Assembly (NCBI RefSeq): GCF_009688965.1
Contig: NZ_AP021875.1
Location: forward strand, 4,216,001-4,280,000
Reading direction: 5' to 3'
DNA: 64,000 nucleotides
Origin: Desulfosarcina widdelii
Lineage (GTDB): Bacteria > Desulfobacterota > Desulfobacteria > Desulfobacterales > Desulfosarcinaceae
Every line of letters begins with the position of its first letter. Positions within the stretch are counted from its first letter, which is position 1. The notes beneath the pieces are model-generated. The model saw nothing but the letters and a program-made list of their open reading frames with translations. It ran no database searches and was not told the origin of the DNA. Position numbers and translations under genes: made by a program. Positions 35,008-43,075 of the stretch are shown here, in pieces.

Positions 35008-35985
35008 ATGATGGAACTCGATGTTCAGGCATGGGTGAAGGTTGCCGCATTTGCCGGCGGGGGAATTGCCATGGGGCTTGGCGCGGTCGGTGCTGCCATC
35101 GGCGAAGGCTACACCGCGGCCCAGGCCAATCTGGCCGTTTCCAGAAGTCCGAGGCTTTCCGGGGATATTTTTAAAAACATGCTGGTCGGCCAGGCGGTGG
35201 CCGAATCCGCCTCGATTTTTGCGCTGGTCGTGGCGATTTTGCTGCTGTTCATGGATACGGGCGCTCCTACCATGCTCAAAGCGGCGGCCCTGTTCGGCGC
35301 TGGGCTGAGCATGGGGTTCGGCGCCATCGGGTCGGGCGTCGGATCGGGCTTTCCCGGAGGCCAGGCCTGCCTGGGTATATCGCGGCAGCCTGCGGTGGCC
35401 AGCCGGTTGACCACCAACATGCTGATCGGCTCGGCCGTATGCCAGACACCGGCCATCTTTTCCATGGTCGTGGCATTGATGCTGCTCTTCATGGATTTTT
35501 CCCAAGCCCCCCTGCATCCGACCTGGGCGGCGTTGGTGGGGGCGGGCCTGAGCACGGGACTGGCAGCCATCGGGTCGGGGTACGGCGGCGGTATGGCTGC
35601 CGGCACGAGCTGTGAGGGAGTTGCCCGGCAGCCGGAAACGGTGGGCAATGTAACCACCATCATGCTGGTCGGCCAGGCCGTGGCCCAGACCCCGTCCATT
35701 TTCGGACTACTGGTCAGCTTCATTCTGATGTTCAAAACCTTTCCCGAGTCCCATCAACTGCAGGCCGCCATGGCTTTGCTGGGAGCCGGTTTATGCACCG
35801 GATTAGGTGGCATCGGACCCGGAGTGGGCAACGGTATGGCCGCGGAAAGCGCAGTGCGCTGGGTGGCAAGGAACGTACAAAACGCCGCCGATCTCATGCG
35901 GACCATGCTGGTGGGGCAAGCGGTGTCCCAGTCTACCGCCATCTATGCCATGGTGGTCAGTCTGGTTCTGATTTTTGTAGTATAG
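35008..35985 (+). CDS. Quadruple-hairpin ATP synthase c subunit with one ion site
   Basis: The 325-residue protein consists of four tandem copies of the c hairpin (about 1-83, 84-163, 164-244, 245-325), that is eight membrane helices. Each copy has the G-rich helix 1, a polar RQP/RSP/ARN loop, and helix 2 with a GxAV(A/C/S)(E/Q) core. The ion-carrying carboxylate is present only in copy 1 (E66, with helix-1 E33). In copies 2, 3 and 4 the aligned residue is Gln (Q146, Q227, Q308), and helix-1 Glu is Ser, Gly and Asn. Copies 2 and 3 also have QTP. Intact glycine spacing suggests the gene is functional. It would lower the number of ions per turn if built into the ring. Fused c proteins are known in V/A-type and a few F-type rotors, but usually with two or three hairpins. 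Confidence 0.9.
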   Translation: MMELDVQAWVKVAAFAGGGIAMGLGAVGAAIGEGYTAAQANLAVSRSPRLSGDIFKNMLVGQAVAESASIFALVVAILLLFMDTGAPTMLKAAALFGAGLSMGFGAIGSGVGSGFPGGQACLGISRQPAVASRLTTNMLIGSAVCQTPAIFSMVVALMLLFMDFSQAPLHPTWAALVGAGLSTGLAAIGSGYGGGMAAGTSCEGVARQPETVGNVTTIMLVGQAVAQTPSIFGLLVSFILMFKTFPESHQLQAAMALLGAGLCTGLGGIGPGVGNGMAAESAVRWVARNVQNAADLMRTMLVGQAVSQSTAIYAMVVSLVLIFVV

Positions 35986-36052
35986 CATTGCACGAATAAA
36001 ACCGGAACAAAGATAAAACGTCCAAAAAGACCGTTAATCGAGGAGGAAAACC

Positions 36053-36301
36053 ATGGCCATTGAAGGGGCAGACATTGTTAAGGCAGCGGCTTTTCTTGGA
36101 GCCGGCATTTCCATGGGATTGGGCGCCATCGGCCCCGGAGTGGGCGAGGGCATGGTGGCCGCCAAAGCATGCGAAGCCATCGGCAAGAATCCCAAAGAGG
36201 CGGGATTGTTGACCCGGACCATGCTGGTGGGGCAGGCGGTGTCCGAATCGACCGGTATTTACTCCCTGGTGATTGCCCTGCTGCTGCTGTTCGTGGTCTG
36301 A
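36053..36301 (+). CDS. atpE: ATP synthase F0 subunit c, single hairpin, Na+-type site
   Basis: This normal-sized c subunit has 82 residues in two helices. Helix 2 has E65-S66-T67 and Y70 with V63, the Na+-binding pattern of Ilyobacter-type rings. Helix 1 has Glu at position 32, where Ilyobacter has Gln. This combination resembles the two-carboxylate ring described for Fusobacterium nucleatum, so Na+ coupling is likely but not proven. GGAGG precedes the ATG. It is closely similar to copies 1 and 4 of the upstream fused protein, which points to local duplication. Confidence 0.94.
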   Translation: MAIEGADIVKAAAFLGAGISMGLGAIGPGVGEGMVAAKACEAIGKNPKEAGLLTRTMLVGQAVSESTGIYSLVIALLLLFVV

Positions 36302-36460
36302 CGAATCCGGCCCGGCGCTTCCCTTTTCCTGACTAAGCGGCGTTTTCCCGTTTCCAGTCGCAACCGTTTTGCACCGGTTCAAGCCGATGGGGCCGAGTAA
36401 TCGTTGCCAATGGCCATCCGGCGACCCAAAACGGAGAACCGCCAGCGGAGAATAACCGCC

Positions 36461-36916
36461 ATGGAAATTATTGCTACCAATGCCCTGATCAGCATTAATG
36501 CGACCTTTGCGGTCCAGCTGATCTCTTTTTTAATTTTTCTGTATATCATGAACCGGATTATGTTTCGTCCGCTTCGCAGCACCATGGAGCAGCGGGACAT
36601 TTATATCGACCGCGTCAAGGAAGAAATCCGCTCCGGGAAAGAAAAACTGGAAAACCTGGCCGAGGAATTGGACGCCCAGCGTGCCCGAGTGGTGAGGGAA
36701 GCGGATAGGGCGGCCAAATCCCTGGAATCAGAGGGAGACCGGCAGGCTGCCGAACTGATCGAACAGGCCCGGCAGCAAATCACCTCTTTGAGAAGTGAAA
36801 CCGAAGCCCGGGTCGTCGATCAGGTGAAACAGGCCCGCAAGGCCATTGCCGAAGAGGTGGAAGCTGTCACCGTGGCTGTGATGGAAAAGGTACTGCATCG
36901 GAGGCTGTCCTCATGA
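36461..36916 (+). CDS. atpF': ATP synthase F0 subunit b'
   Basis: The 151-residue protein has one N-terminal membrane helix (FAVQLISFLIFLYIMNRIMF) followed by a long charged coiled coil, typical of a stator b/b' subunit. The ATG at 36461 is taken because the longer frame from 36404 adds a basic non-hydrophobic leader; GGAG lies about 11 nt upstream. It overlaps the next gene by 4 bp. Two different b-type subunits in tandem suggest a heterodimeric stalk. Confidence 0.88.
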   Translation: MEIIATNALISINATFAVQLISFLIFLYIMNRIMFRPLRSTMEQRDIYIDRVKEEIRSGKEKLENLAEELDAQRARVVREADRAAKSLESEGDRQAAELIEQARQQITSLRSETEARVVDQVKQARKAIAEEVEAVTVAVMEKVLHRRLSS

Positions 36917-37491
36917 AGGAGACCGGATCTTCAGGCGCAGCAGGCGTCACGATCCTTTTTATCTGGCTTGGGCTGCTTTTTTTTCCTGAATCCGCCGCGG
37001 CCGGCGATCCTGGATGGCGGCCAACCTATGACATTGTGCTGCGGTGGGTAAACTTTATTATTCTGGTGGCGGTGATCGTCAAATACTCCCACGAACCGAT
37101 CAAAAATTTTCTGAAGCTGCAAAAAGGCGACGTGGTTTCGCGTATCGCCGAGCTGGACAGCGAGAAGTCCCGAATCATAGAAGAGATCAAGGAAGTCAGA
37201 AAAAAAGGTGAGGCCAACCGGATTCGTTTTAAAGAGATGAAAGAGCGTCTGATCGCCCAGGGAGAAACCCGCAAGCAGGAACTCATCAGCCAGGCCAAAC
37301 AGCAAAGTGCAATCATGCTGGAAGATACCCGGCGCAAGTTGGAAAATCGGGTTGTCCAGGCCAAGACCGCCCTTAAATTGGAATTGCTGGACATGGCTAT
37401 CGAGCAGGCCATGAACCAGCTCCCGGGCATCCTCACCGATGGAGACAATCAACGACTGCTGGACGACTATATGAAAAGCCTCGACACTTGA
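36913..37491 (+). CDS. atpF: ATP synthase F0 subunit b
   Basis: The 192-residue protein starts with a signal-like hydrophobic segment (about 12-30), a second membrane stretch (about 44-60, VLRWVNFIILVAVIVKY) and a coiled-coil tail. The extra N-terminal hydrophobic part is common in b subunits of Desulfobacterota. It pairs with b'. It is the last atp gene here: delta, alpha, gamma, beta and epsilon are absent, so F1 must be encoded elsewhere. Confidence 0.88.
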   Translation: MKETGSSGAAGVTILFIWLGLLFFPESAAAGDPGWRPTYDIVLRWVNFIILVAVIVKYSHEPIKNFLKLQKGDVVSRIAELDSEKSRIIEEIKEVRKKGEANRIRFKEMKERLIAQGETRKQELISQAKQQSAIMLEDTRRKLENRVVQAKTALKLELLDMAIEQAMNQLPGILTDGDNQRLLDDYMKSLDT

Positions 37492-37667
37492 CGGCAGTAA
37501 AAGGTCCCGTTGCCCGTTGCGATGGGGATCCGGTTATAGGAACAGGACTATTTTGCTGCTTGACGACCGACCCTGATTTGCATTAGGGAGGCGTTGGTGC
37601 CATTTTTCTAAATAAAAGGGATTCAATTTCCGCAATGCGGCAGCGCGGAGAGAACGGGACGATTACT

Positions 37668-38369
37668 ATGGAAAACAATACCTCCATCGAAACCTTTATC
37701 AAAGAGCAGATCGAAAGATGGAAAAACCAGACCCAAACCCATATACCGGTGATAACGGTTTCCTCCCAGCCGGGCAGCGGCGGACGGGTGATCGCCAAGG
37801 GGCTGGCCAAGCGGCTTTGCATTGACCTGTTCGACCGGGACATCGTCAAGGAAATTGCCGAAAGCGCCCATATCAGTGGTGCCGTCATCGAAACCATGGA
37901 GAAGGAACGTCTTTCCGGAATCAAGGATTTCATCTCTTCTTTGGTGGATGACCGCTACTTGTGGCCCGGCGTCTATTTGGACCATCTGATGAAAGTGGTC
38001 GCCGCCATTGCCAGCCACGGCAATGCGGTCATCGTGGGACGCGGGGCCAACTTTCTGATTCCACAAAAAGAGCGAATGAGCATTCGAGTGATTGCACCTT
38101 TCAGAGTCCGGGTGCAAAACGTGGCCAAAACATTTGGCGTCACCCGGGAAGAAGCCAAACGACGCGTCATCCATCGCGAGAATCGAAGATCAGCATTTAT
38201 CCGGCAGTCCTTCAATGCGGACGTTGCCGATCCCAACAACTACGATCTGGTCATCAACACCGGCCGGGGCGACATCGATGCGGCCATTGGAGCGGTGATC
38301 GGCATGGTGGTGGGCTGTAAAGAGGTCGTTGTCAAAAAACCGCCGGCCAAATCACCCGGAAAAAAATAA
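37668..38369 (+). CDS. Cytidylate kinase-like protein
   Basis: The 233-residue protein has a variant P-loop (SSQPGSGGRVIAKGLAKRL near 33-50) and VIVGRGANFL, typical of the cytidylate kinase-like (AAA_26) family that is common in anaerobes and distinct from Cmk. The substrate is unknown. I start at ATG 37668; an in-frame ATG at 37635 has no convincing ribosome site. A basic KKPPAKSPGKK tail is present. A strong terminator follows. Confidence 0.82.
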   Translation: MENNTSIETFIKEQIERWKNQTQTHIPVITVSSQPGSGGRVIAKGLAKRLCIDLFDRDIVKEIAESAHISGAVIETMEKERLSGIKDFISSLVDDRYLWPGVYLDHLMKVVAAIASHGNAVIVGRGANFLIPQKERMSIRVIAPFRVRVQNVAKTFGVTREEAKRRVIHRENRRSAFIRQSFNADVADPNNYDLVINTGRGDIDAAIGAVIGMVVGCKEVVVKKPPAKSPGKK

Positions 38370-38410
38370 TCGCTCCTCGGAAAAGCGCCCGACGATCCGA
38401 AAACAATCGA

Positions 38411-38448
38411 CCGCACCGGCAATGCCTATTGCCGGTGCGGTTTTTTTT
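38411..38448 (+). terminator. Rho-independent terminator
   Basis: CCGCACCGGCAAT (38411-38423) and ATTGCCGGTGCGG (38428-38440) form a perfect 13-bp stem with a 4-nt loop, followed by eight T. It ends the cytidylate-kinase-like transcript. Confidence 0.95.
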
Positions 38449-38779
38449 GGTCGGTCTTTGGGCGATCCCCCTCTTTTCAGTGCACCGGTTCCCATCCTGC
38501 CCCTTCATGCTGAATTATATTTATTTTAAATGTTCCAACCAACAATTCATCAACACATAATTCTCTGTATTTATTTTAAATTTCATTTACTTGTTTGACA
38601 TTGACCGCCGATTGAATTAAGGAAAACCCTTCCTTGAATTAGATACCCCCGATGAACACAGGATTCGCTTTTTAGGCCCGAAACGCCGAGAAAGACGGAA
38701 ATGAAAACGCGCCGACGCCTTTGTCGATGGCATGCGCACGGGCTGGTTGTAACCAGTCTGTAAGTGAAAAGGATAGTTT
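38449..38779 (+). promoter_or_regulatory. Intergenic region upstream of the antiporter operon
   Basis: No gene is seen. Two identical AT-rich 14-mers, TATTTATTTTAAAT, lie at 38518-38531 and 38568-38581, exactly 50 bp apart. TTGACA at 38595-38600 with a weak -10 (TAAGGA, 17-nt spacer) may be the promoter. AAGGAAaacccTTCCTT just after it can form a small hairpin in the leader. Confidence 0.35.
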
Positions 38780-40084
38780 ATGGATGGGGCCCTGATACCG
38801 ATTGTTGTTTTCCTGCTCGTTTATGTGGCGCTGACCTTCGAACTGGTCAACAAGGCCGTGGCTGCACTGCTGGGCGTGATGGTGCTGATCACCCTGCACG
38901 TGGTCAGCGAACACCAGGCCGTGGAGTTCATCGACTTCGAAACCATCATGCTGCTGCTGGGCATGATGTCCATTGTGGCGATTCTCCGGAAAACCCGATT
39001 TTTCACCATCGTTTCGGTCCGGATCGCCGAGATGACCCAGGGCAGCCCGCTCAAGATCCTGATCCTCTTTTCCATCGTCACCGCCGTATTGTCCGCCTTT
39101 CTGGACAACGTGACCACGGTGCTGATCATCGTTCCCATCGTCATCGAGCTGACTGCCGGCATGGGCCTGGACCCGAAGTTGTATGTGATCAGCCAGGCCA
39201 TCATTTCCAATATCGGCGGTACGGCCACCCTGATCGGCGATCCGCCCAACATCATCATCGGCTCCAAGGTGGGCCTGACCTTCAACCAGTTCATGCTCAA
39301 CCTCACCCTGCCGGTAACGGTCTGCTTTGCGGTGGCCATCGTCTACCTCTGGGCCACCAACCGGGACAAATTCAAGCCCATCGACACCAGTCTGGCCAAA
39401 CTTTTTTCGGTGCAACTGCTGCTGGAAAAAATTCGCTACAATTTTCTGGACACAAAAATCGACGCCGTTTTCCTGACCAAGGGGCTGGCCTGCCTGGGTC
39501 TGGCTATTTTGCTGTTCGTCACCCAGACCGTCACCAAGCTTTCTCCCGGGGTGGTGGCCATGCTGGTGGCCATGATTCTGTTCGTGATCACGCGCATCGA
39601 TGTGGAAGAGATGCTCGAAGAGATCGAGTGGAGCACCCTTTTGTTTTTCACCGGCCTGTTCATCCTGGTGGGCGTGCTGGAGCATAAAGGCGTCATCGAA
39701 TGGATCGCCCGCAACATTTTCATGCGGGTGGGGGACAACCCCTATGTGATCGTGCTGACGGTGCTGTGGGTGTCGGGCATCGTCTCGGGCTTTCTGGACA
39801 ACATCCCGTTCACCATCACCATGATCCCCATCGTCCGGCTGATGCTGGAGAGCAACCCCATCCCCAACAACATCCTGTGGTGGGCATTGTCTTTAGGAGC
39901 CTGTCTGGGCGGCAACCTGACCATGATCGGGGCCTCGGCCAATATCGTTTCCGTGGGGATGGCCAAGAAATTCGGACAGGAAATCAGTTTTATCGAATTT
40001 GCCCGCAAGAGCGTGGTCATCACCCTGATCACCCTGACGATCGCCTCGGGCTATCTGATGCTCTATTTATGGATATCGTTATGA
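38780..40084 (+). CDS. ArsB/NhaD-type ion transporter
   Basis: The 434-residue inner-membrane protein of the ion transporter superfamily (ArsB, P-protein, NhaD) has eleven to twelve helices. Two inverted-repeat hairpins are visible: FLDNVTTVLIIVPIVIEL with ATLIGDPPNI, and FLDNIPFTITMIPIV with LTMIGASANIV. Family members move arsenite, Na+/H+, citrate or silicate; arsenite is unlikely without ars genes nearby. It overlaps the following eIF2B-like gene by 4 bp, an unusual pairing. Confidence 0.82.
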   Translation: MDGALIPIVVFLLVYVALTFELVNKAVAALLGVMVLITLHVVSEHQAVEFIDFETIMLLLGMMSIVAILRKTRFFTIVSVRIAEMTQGSPLKILILFSIVTAVLSAFLDNVTTVLIIVPIVIELTAGMGLDPKLYVISQAIISNIGGTATLIGDPPNIIIGSKVGLTFNQFMLNLTLPVTVCFAVAIVYLWATNRDKFKPIDTSLAKLFSVQLLLEKIRYNFLDTKIDAVFLTKGLACLGLAILLFVTQTVTKLSPGVVAMLVAMILFVITRIDVEEMLEEIEWSTLLFFTGLFILVGVLEHKGVIEWIARNIFMRVGDNPYVIVLTVLWVSGIVSGFLDNIPFTITMIPIVRLMLESNPIPNNILWWALSLGACLGGNLTMIGASANIVSVGMAKKFGQEISFIEFARKSVVITLITLTIASGYLMLYLWISL

Positions 40085-40980
40085 AACCGGAAGACAAAAA
40101 AATTCTGTGCAGCCTGATTCGGGACCATGAGGACACCGTGGGCTCCTCCAGGGTCACCATGATGGCCATCAATGCTTTTATCGAATCCATCCGGCAGGTG
40201 CGTTGCAGCGTGGAGGAAGTCCGGGAACTCTACTCGGAGCTTTCCCTGGCCATCAAGAACACCGAGCCGAAAGTAATTCCGCTGATCCATCTGATCGAGG
40301 AGTTCGAAAATGAGGTAGACGGCCCGATCAGTGAAAATCTCGAAGAGATCAAGGAACGGGCGATCAGCATTTTGAAGGCCAAGCATGACAAGATCAAGGC
40401 CAAGGTCGGCAAGGTGATCGAACAGGGACTGACCTGCATCAGCGAGGGCGACACGATCATCGTGCACACCATCAGTTTTGATGTGACCAACATGCTCAAA
40501 CTCGCACGGGAAGTTTTGCATAAAAATTTCAAGGTGATCGTTCTGAAACAGGACCTGGCCAAAACCCGTCGACTGGTCAAATCCCTTTCTCAGGCGGACA
40601 TCGACATGGAAGTTATTCCCGAATACAGCCTGAGTCACTATATCGAGCAGGGCAACAAGGTGTTCATGGGGGCTTTGTCCATCACCGAGGACCTCAAGGT
40701 GGTATCGGCCGTGGGTTCGGCCAATGTTGTCAGTCTTTGCCATCTCAATCGTCTGCCCATCTATCTGTTCGCCAATACGCTGAAGTTTTCGCACCGCCCC
40801 TCGTCCCAGCAGAAAATTCACCGCAAGGTGGAGGCCCACACCCATGACGACATCAGCTATCACCTGGTTACCCACTCCCACGATACCGTGGACCTGAAGC
40901 ACGTCGATTTTTTGGTAACCGAGCAAGGGATTAAAGACAAAACCGCCATCCTGGAATGTATCAAGGCCGCGCGCGGCTGA
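40081..40980 (+). CDS. eIF-2B alpha/beta/delta-family protein
   Basis: The 299-residue protein has an N-terminal helical half and a C-terminal Rossmann-like half of the eIF-2B/MtnA/ribose-1,5-bisphosphate isomerase family, with SEGDTIIVHTIS, TRRLVKSLSQ and AVGSANVVSL. Bacterial relatives are sugar-phosphate isomerases such as MtnA. The invariant isomerase Cys/Asp pair is not evident, so a regulatory or ligand-binding role is possible. Translation is coupled to the transporter (ATGA overlap). Confidence 0.68.
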   Translation: MKPEDKKILCSLIRDHEDTVGSSRVTMMAINAFIESIRQVRCSVEEVRELYSELSLAIKNTEPKVIPLIHLIEEFENEVDGPISENLEEIKERAISILKAKHDKIKAKVGKVIEQGLTCISEGDTIIVHTISFDVTNMLKLAREVLHKNFKVIVLKQDLAKTRRLVKSLSQADIDMEVIPEYSLSHYIEQGNKVFMGALSITEDLKVVSAVGSANVVSLCHLNRLPIYLFANTLKFSHRPSSQQKIHRKVEAHTHDDISYHLVTHSHDTVDLKHVDFLVTEQGIKDKTAILECIKAARG

Positions 40981-41201
40981 TTCGATCCGAGCCCACCCAA
41001 TCTCGCTACCATTAGCGTTCCATGCCGGGTTTTGCCCGCCGATATGCTTGCAGGCCCGGCAAAATTGACTTTTTACCGGCGAGTCGATATTTTTCGAATA
41101 CGACAGGCAATCGTGGCAGCCGTTTTATTTTAAGCGGTGTCAGCCTCAATTCTGATGGCCTTATCAAAAATCAATTTTCAGTTTCGTTAAGAGGTTGGCC
41201 T

Positions 41202-43070
41202 ATGAATATCGGCCTTGAATCGGATCTGCGCCGTCAAATAGCGGATTTGGAAACCAAAATCAGTGAGTATGAGGGACTGCTCTACCATCATGAGCCCGGC
41301 TGGAATTCCTTGAAGCAAAGCGATGCCAGCTACCAGGTTATATTCGAGAACACCGGAACCGGTGCTTTTGTCAAAGAGGCGGACATGACCATTTCAAAGG
41401 TCAACTCCGAATTCGAACGCCTCACCGGATATTCCAAAGCGGATATCGAAGGAGAAATGAAATGGACCGATTTCTTCCTCGAGGAGGACCATGACCGGCT
41501 GGCCGGCTACCACGCCGACCGGCGTACGGCGACCCGCGATGCGCCCCGCAACCTGGAATGCCGAATCAAAGACAGCAGCGGCGCCATCAGGCACGTCTAT
41601 TTGACACTGGACCTGATACCGGGCACCCGCAAGAGCATTGGCACACTCATGGACATCACGAAGCTCAAGCAGGCCGAAGCCCAGATTTTGGAAAGCAAGG
41701 CCTTTCTTGCGGCTATCGTCGAGAGTTTCGACGGCCTTATTTATGTGGTTTCCCGGGATTTGAAAATTCAATATCTCAATGAGGCGTTGCTGGAAAAAGT
41801 GGGCCGCAACGCCGTAGGCAAACCCTGCTATGAAGTTCTCCACCACCGGGCGGCAGTCTGCCCTTTTTGCGTACATGAACAGGTTTTCAACGGTGAAGCC
41901 GTCCGCTTCGAGATCAAGAATCCCGAAAATGACCGCTGGTACTACAGCGTGAACTCCCCCATTCACCATGTTGACCGATCCATCTCCCTGTTGGCCATGG
42001 TGACGGACATTCAGGCCCGAAAAACGGCCGAGCTTTCCCTGAAAAAAAACGAAAGCCAGCTTCGCCGCCAGAACCGCCTGTTGCGCTCCACCATGACCGA
42101 GCGAAGCAAGTTCGGCGGTCTCGTCGGCAAAAGCCAGCCCATGCAGGAAGTGTACGAGCAGATTCTCAACGCCGCTGCCACGGACGCTACGGTGGTCATC
42201 TACGGCGAACCGGGAACCGGCAAGGAACTGGTGGCTCGCGCGATCCACGATATGAGTTTGCGCAATCGGGAGCAATTCGTGCCGGTCCACTGCGGCGCCA
42301 TCCCCGAGAACCTGATCGAATCCGAATTTTTCGGGTATAAAAAAGGTGCCTTCTCCGGTGCCGGCGCAGATAAACAAGGATACGTGGATTTCGCCCACAA
42401 GGGAACCCTGTTCATGGACGAAATCGGTGAAATCAGCCCCCATATGCAGGTCAAACTGCTGCGGGTGATCGAAGGAGGAGGATATACGCCGGTGGGCGGC
42501 AACCGGGTCAAACATTCCGACATCCGCATCATTGCAGCCACCAACCGGGATATGCTGGAACGCATGGAAAAGCAGATGATGCGCAAGGATTTTTTCTATC
42601 GGATCCACATCCTTCCCATCTATATGCCGCCGCTGCGCAGTCGTAAAGAAGATCTTCCGCTGCTCATCGATCATTTTCTGATGCTCTACGGAGGAAAAAA
42701 GAATTTGCCGCCCATTACTGATCGTTCAATGGACCGATTGCTGGAATACGATTGGCCGGGAAATGTGAGGGAACTGCAAAACGTAATGATCCGTTATTGC
42801 CACTCGCAAAAAATTGAACTGATGGAGACCCTGAAATCGCCCTTTGAAACACCAGTGGCCGACGATATCCCTTCGGCAGGCGATTCGGGCACATTGCGAT
42901 CCATGATGGACGCTTACGAGAAAAAGTTGATCGAAGCGGTGCTGCGCCGCAATCAATGGCACCGCAGCCACGCGGCCCGGCTGCTGGGCATTGACCGCAA
43001 AACCCTGTTCACCAAAATGAAACGCCACGGATTGGCGCGCCCCCAGTCCCGTTCATCCCATTCTTCCTGA
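41202..43070 (+). CDS. PAS-containing sigma-54-dependent regulator
   Basis: The 622-residue protein has an N-terminal coiled coil, two PAS domains (about 40-160 and 165-290, the second with CPFC cysteines), an AAA+ sigma-54 activation domain (Walker A GEPGTGKE, GAFSGA loop in place of the usual GAFTGA, Walker B GTLFMDEIGE), and a Fis-type helix-turn-helix (SHAARLLGIDRKTLFTKMKRHG). I start at ATG 41202, where AAGAGG lies 7 nt upstream; the frame is open from 41022 without a site. The PAS ligand and target promoter are unknown. Confidence 0.9.
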   Translation: MNIGLESDLRRQIADLETKISEYEGLLYHHEPGWNSLKQSDASYQVIFENTGTGAFVKEADMTISKVNSEFERLTGYSKADIEGEMKWTDFFLEEDHDRLAGYHADRRTATRDAPRNLECRIKDSSGAIRHVYLTLDLIPGTRKSIGTLMDITKLKQAEAQILESKAFLAAIVESFDGLIYVVSRDLKIQYLNEALLEKVGRNAVGKPCYEVLHHRAAVCPFCVHEQVFNGEAVRFEIKNPENDRWYYSVNSPIHHVDRSISLLAMVTDIQARKTAELSLKKNESQLRRQNRLLRSTMTERSKFGGLVGKSQPMQEVYEQILNAAATDATVVIYGEPGTGKELVARAIHDMSLRNREQFVPVHCGAIPENLIESEFFGYKKGAFSGAGADKQGYVDFAHKGTLFMDEIGEISPHMQVKLLRVIEGGGYTPVGGNRVKHSDIRIIAATNRDMLERMEKQMMRKDFFYRIHILPIYMPPLRSRKEDLPLLIDHFLMLYGGKKNLPPITDRSMDRLLEYDWPGNVRELQNVMIRYCHSQKIELMETLKSPFETPVADDIPSAGDSGTLRSMMDAYEKKLIEAVLRRNQWHRSHAARLLGIDRKTLFTKMKRHGLARPQSRSSHSS

Positions 43071-43075
43071 CCGCG

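Noticed and set aside
38780-40084. Arsenite efflux pump ArsB
   Set aside because: No arsenic resistance gene is adjacent and the family also covers Na+/H+ and other ion transporters.
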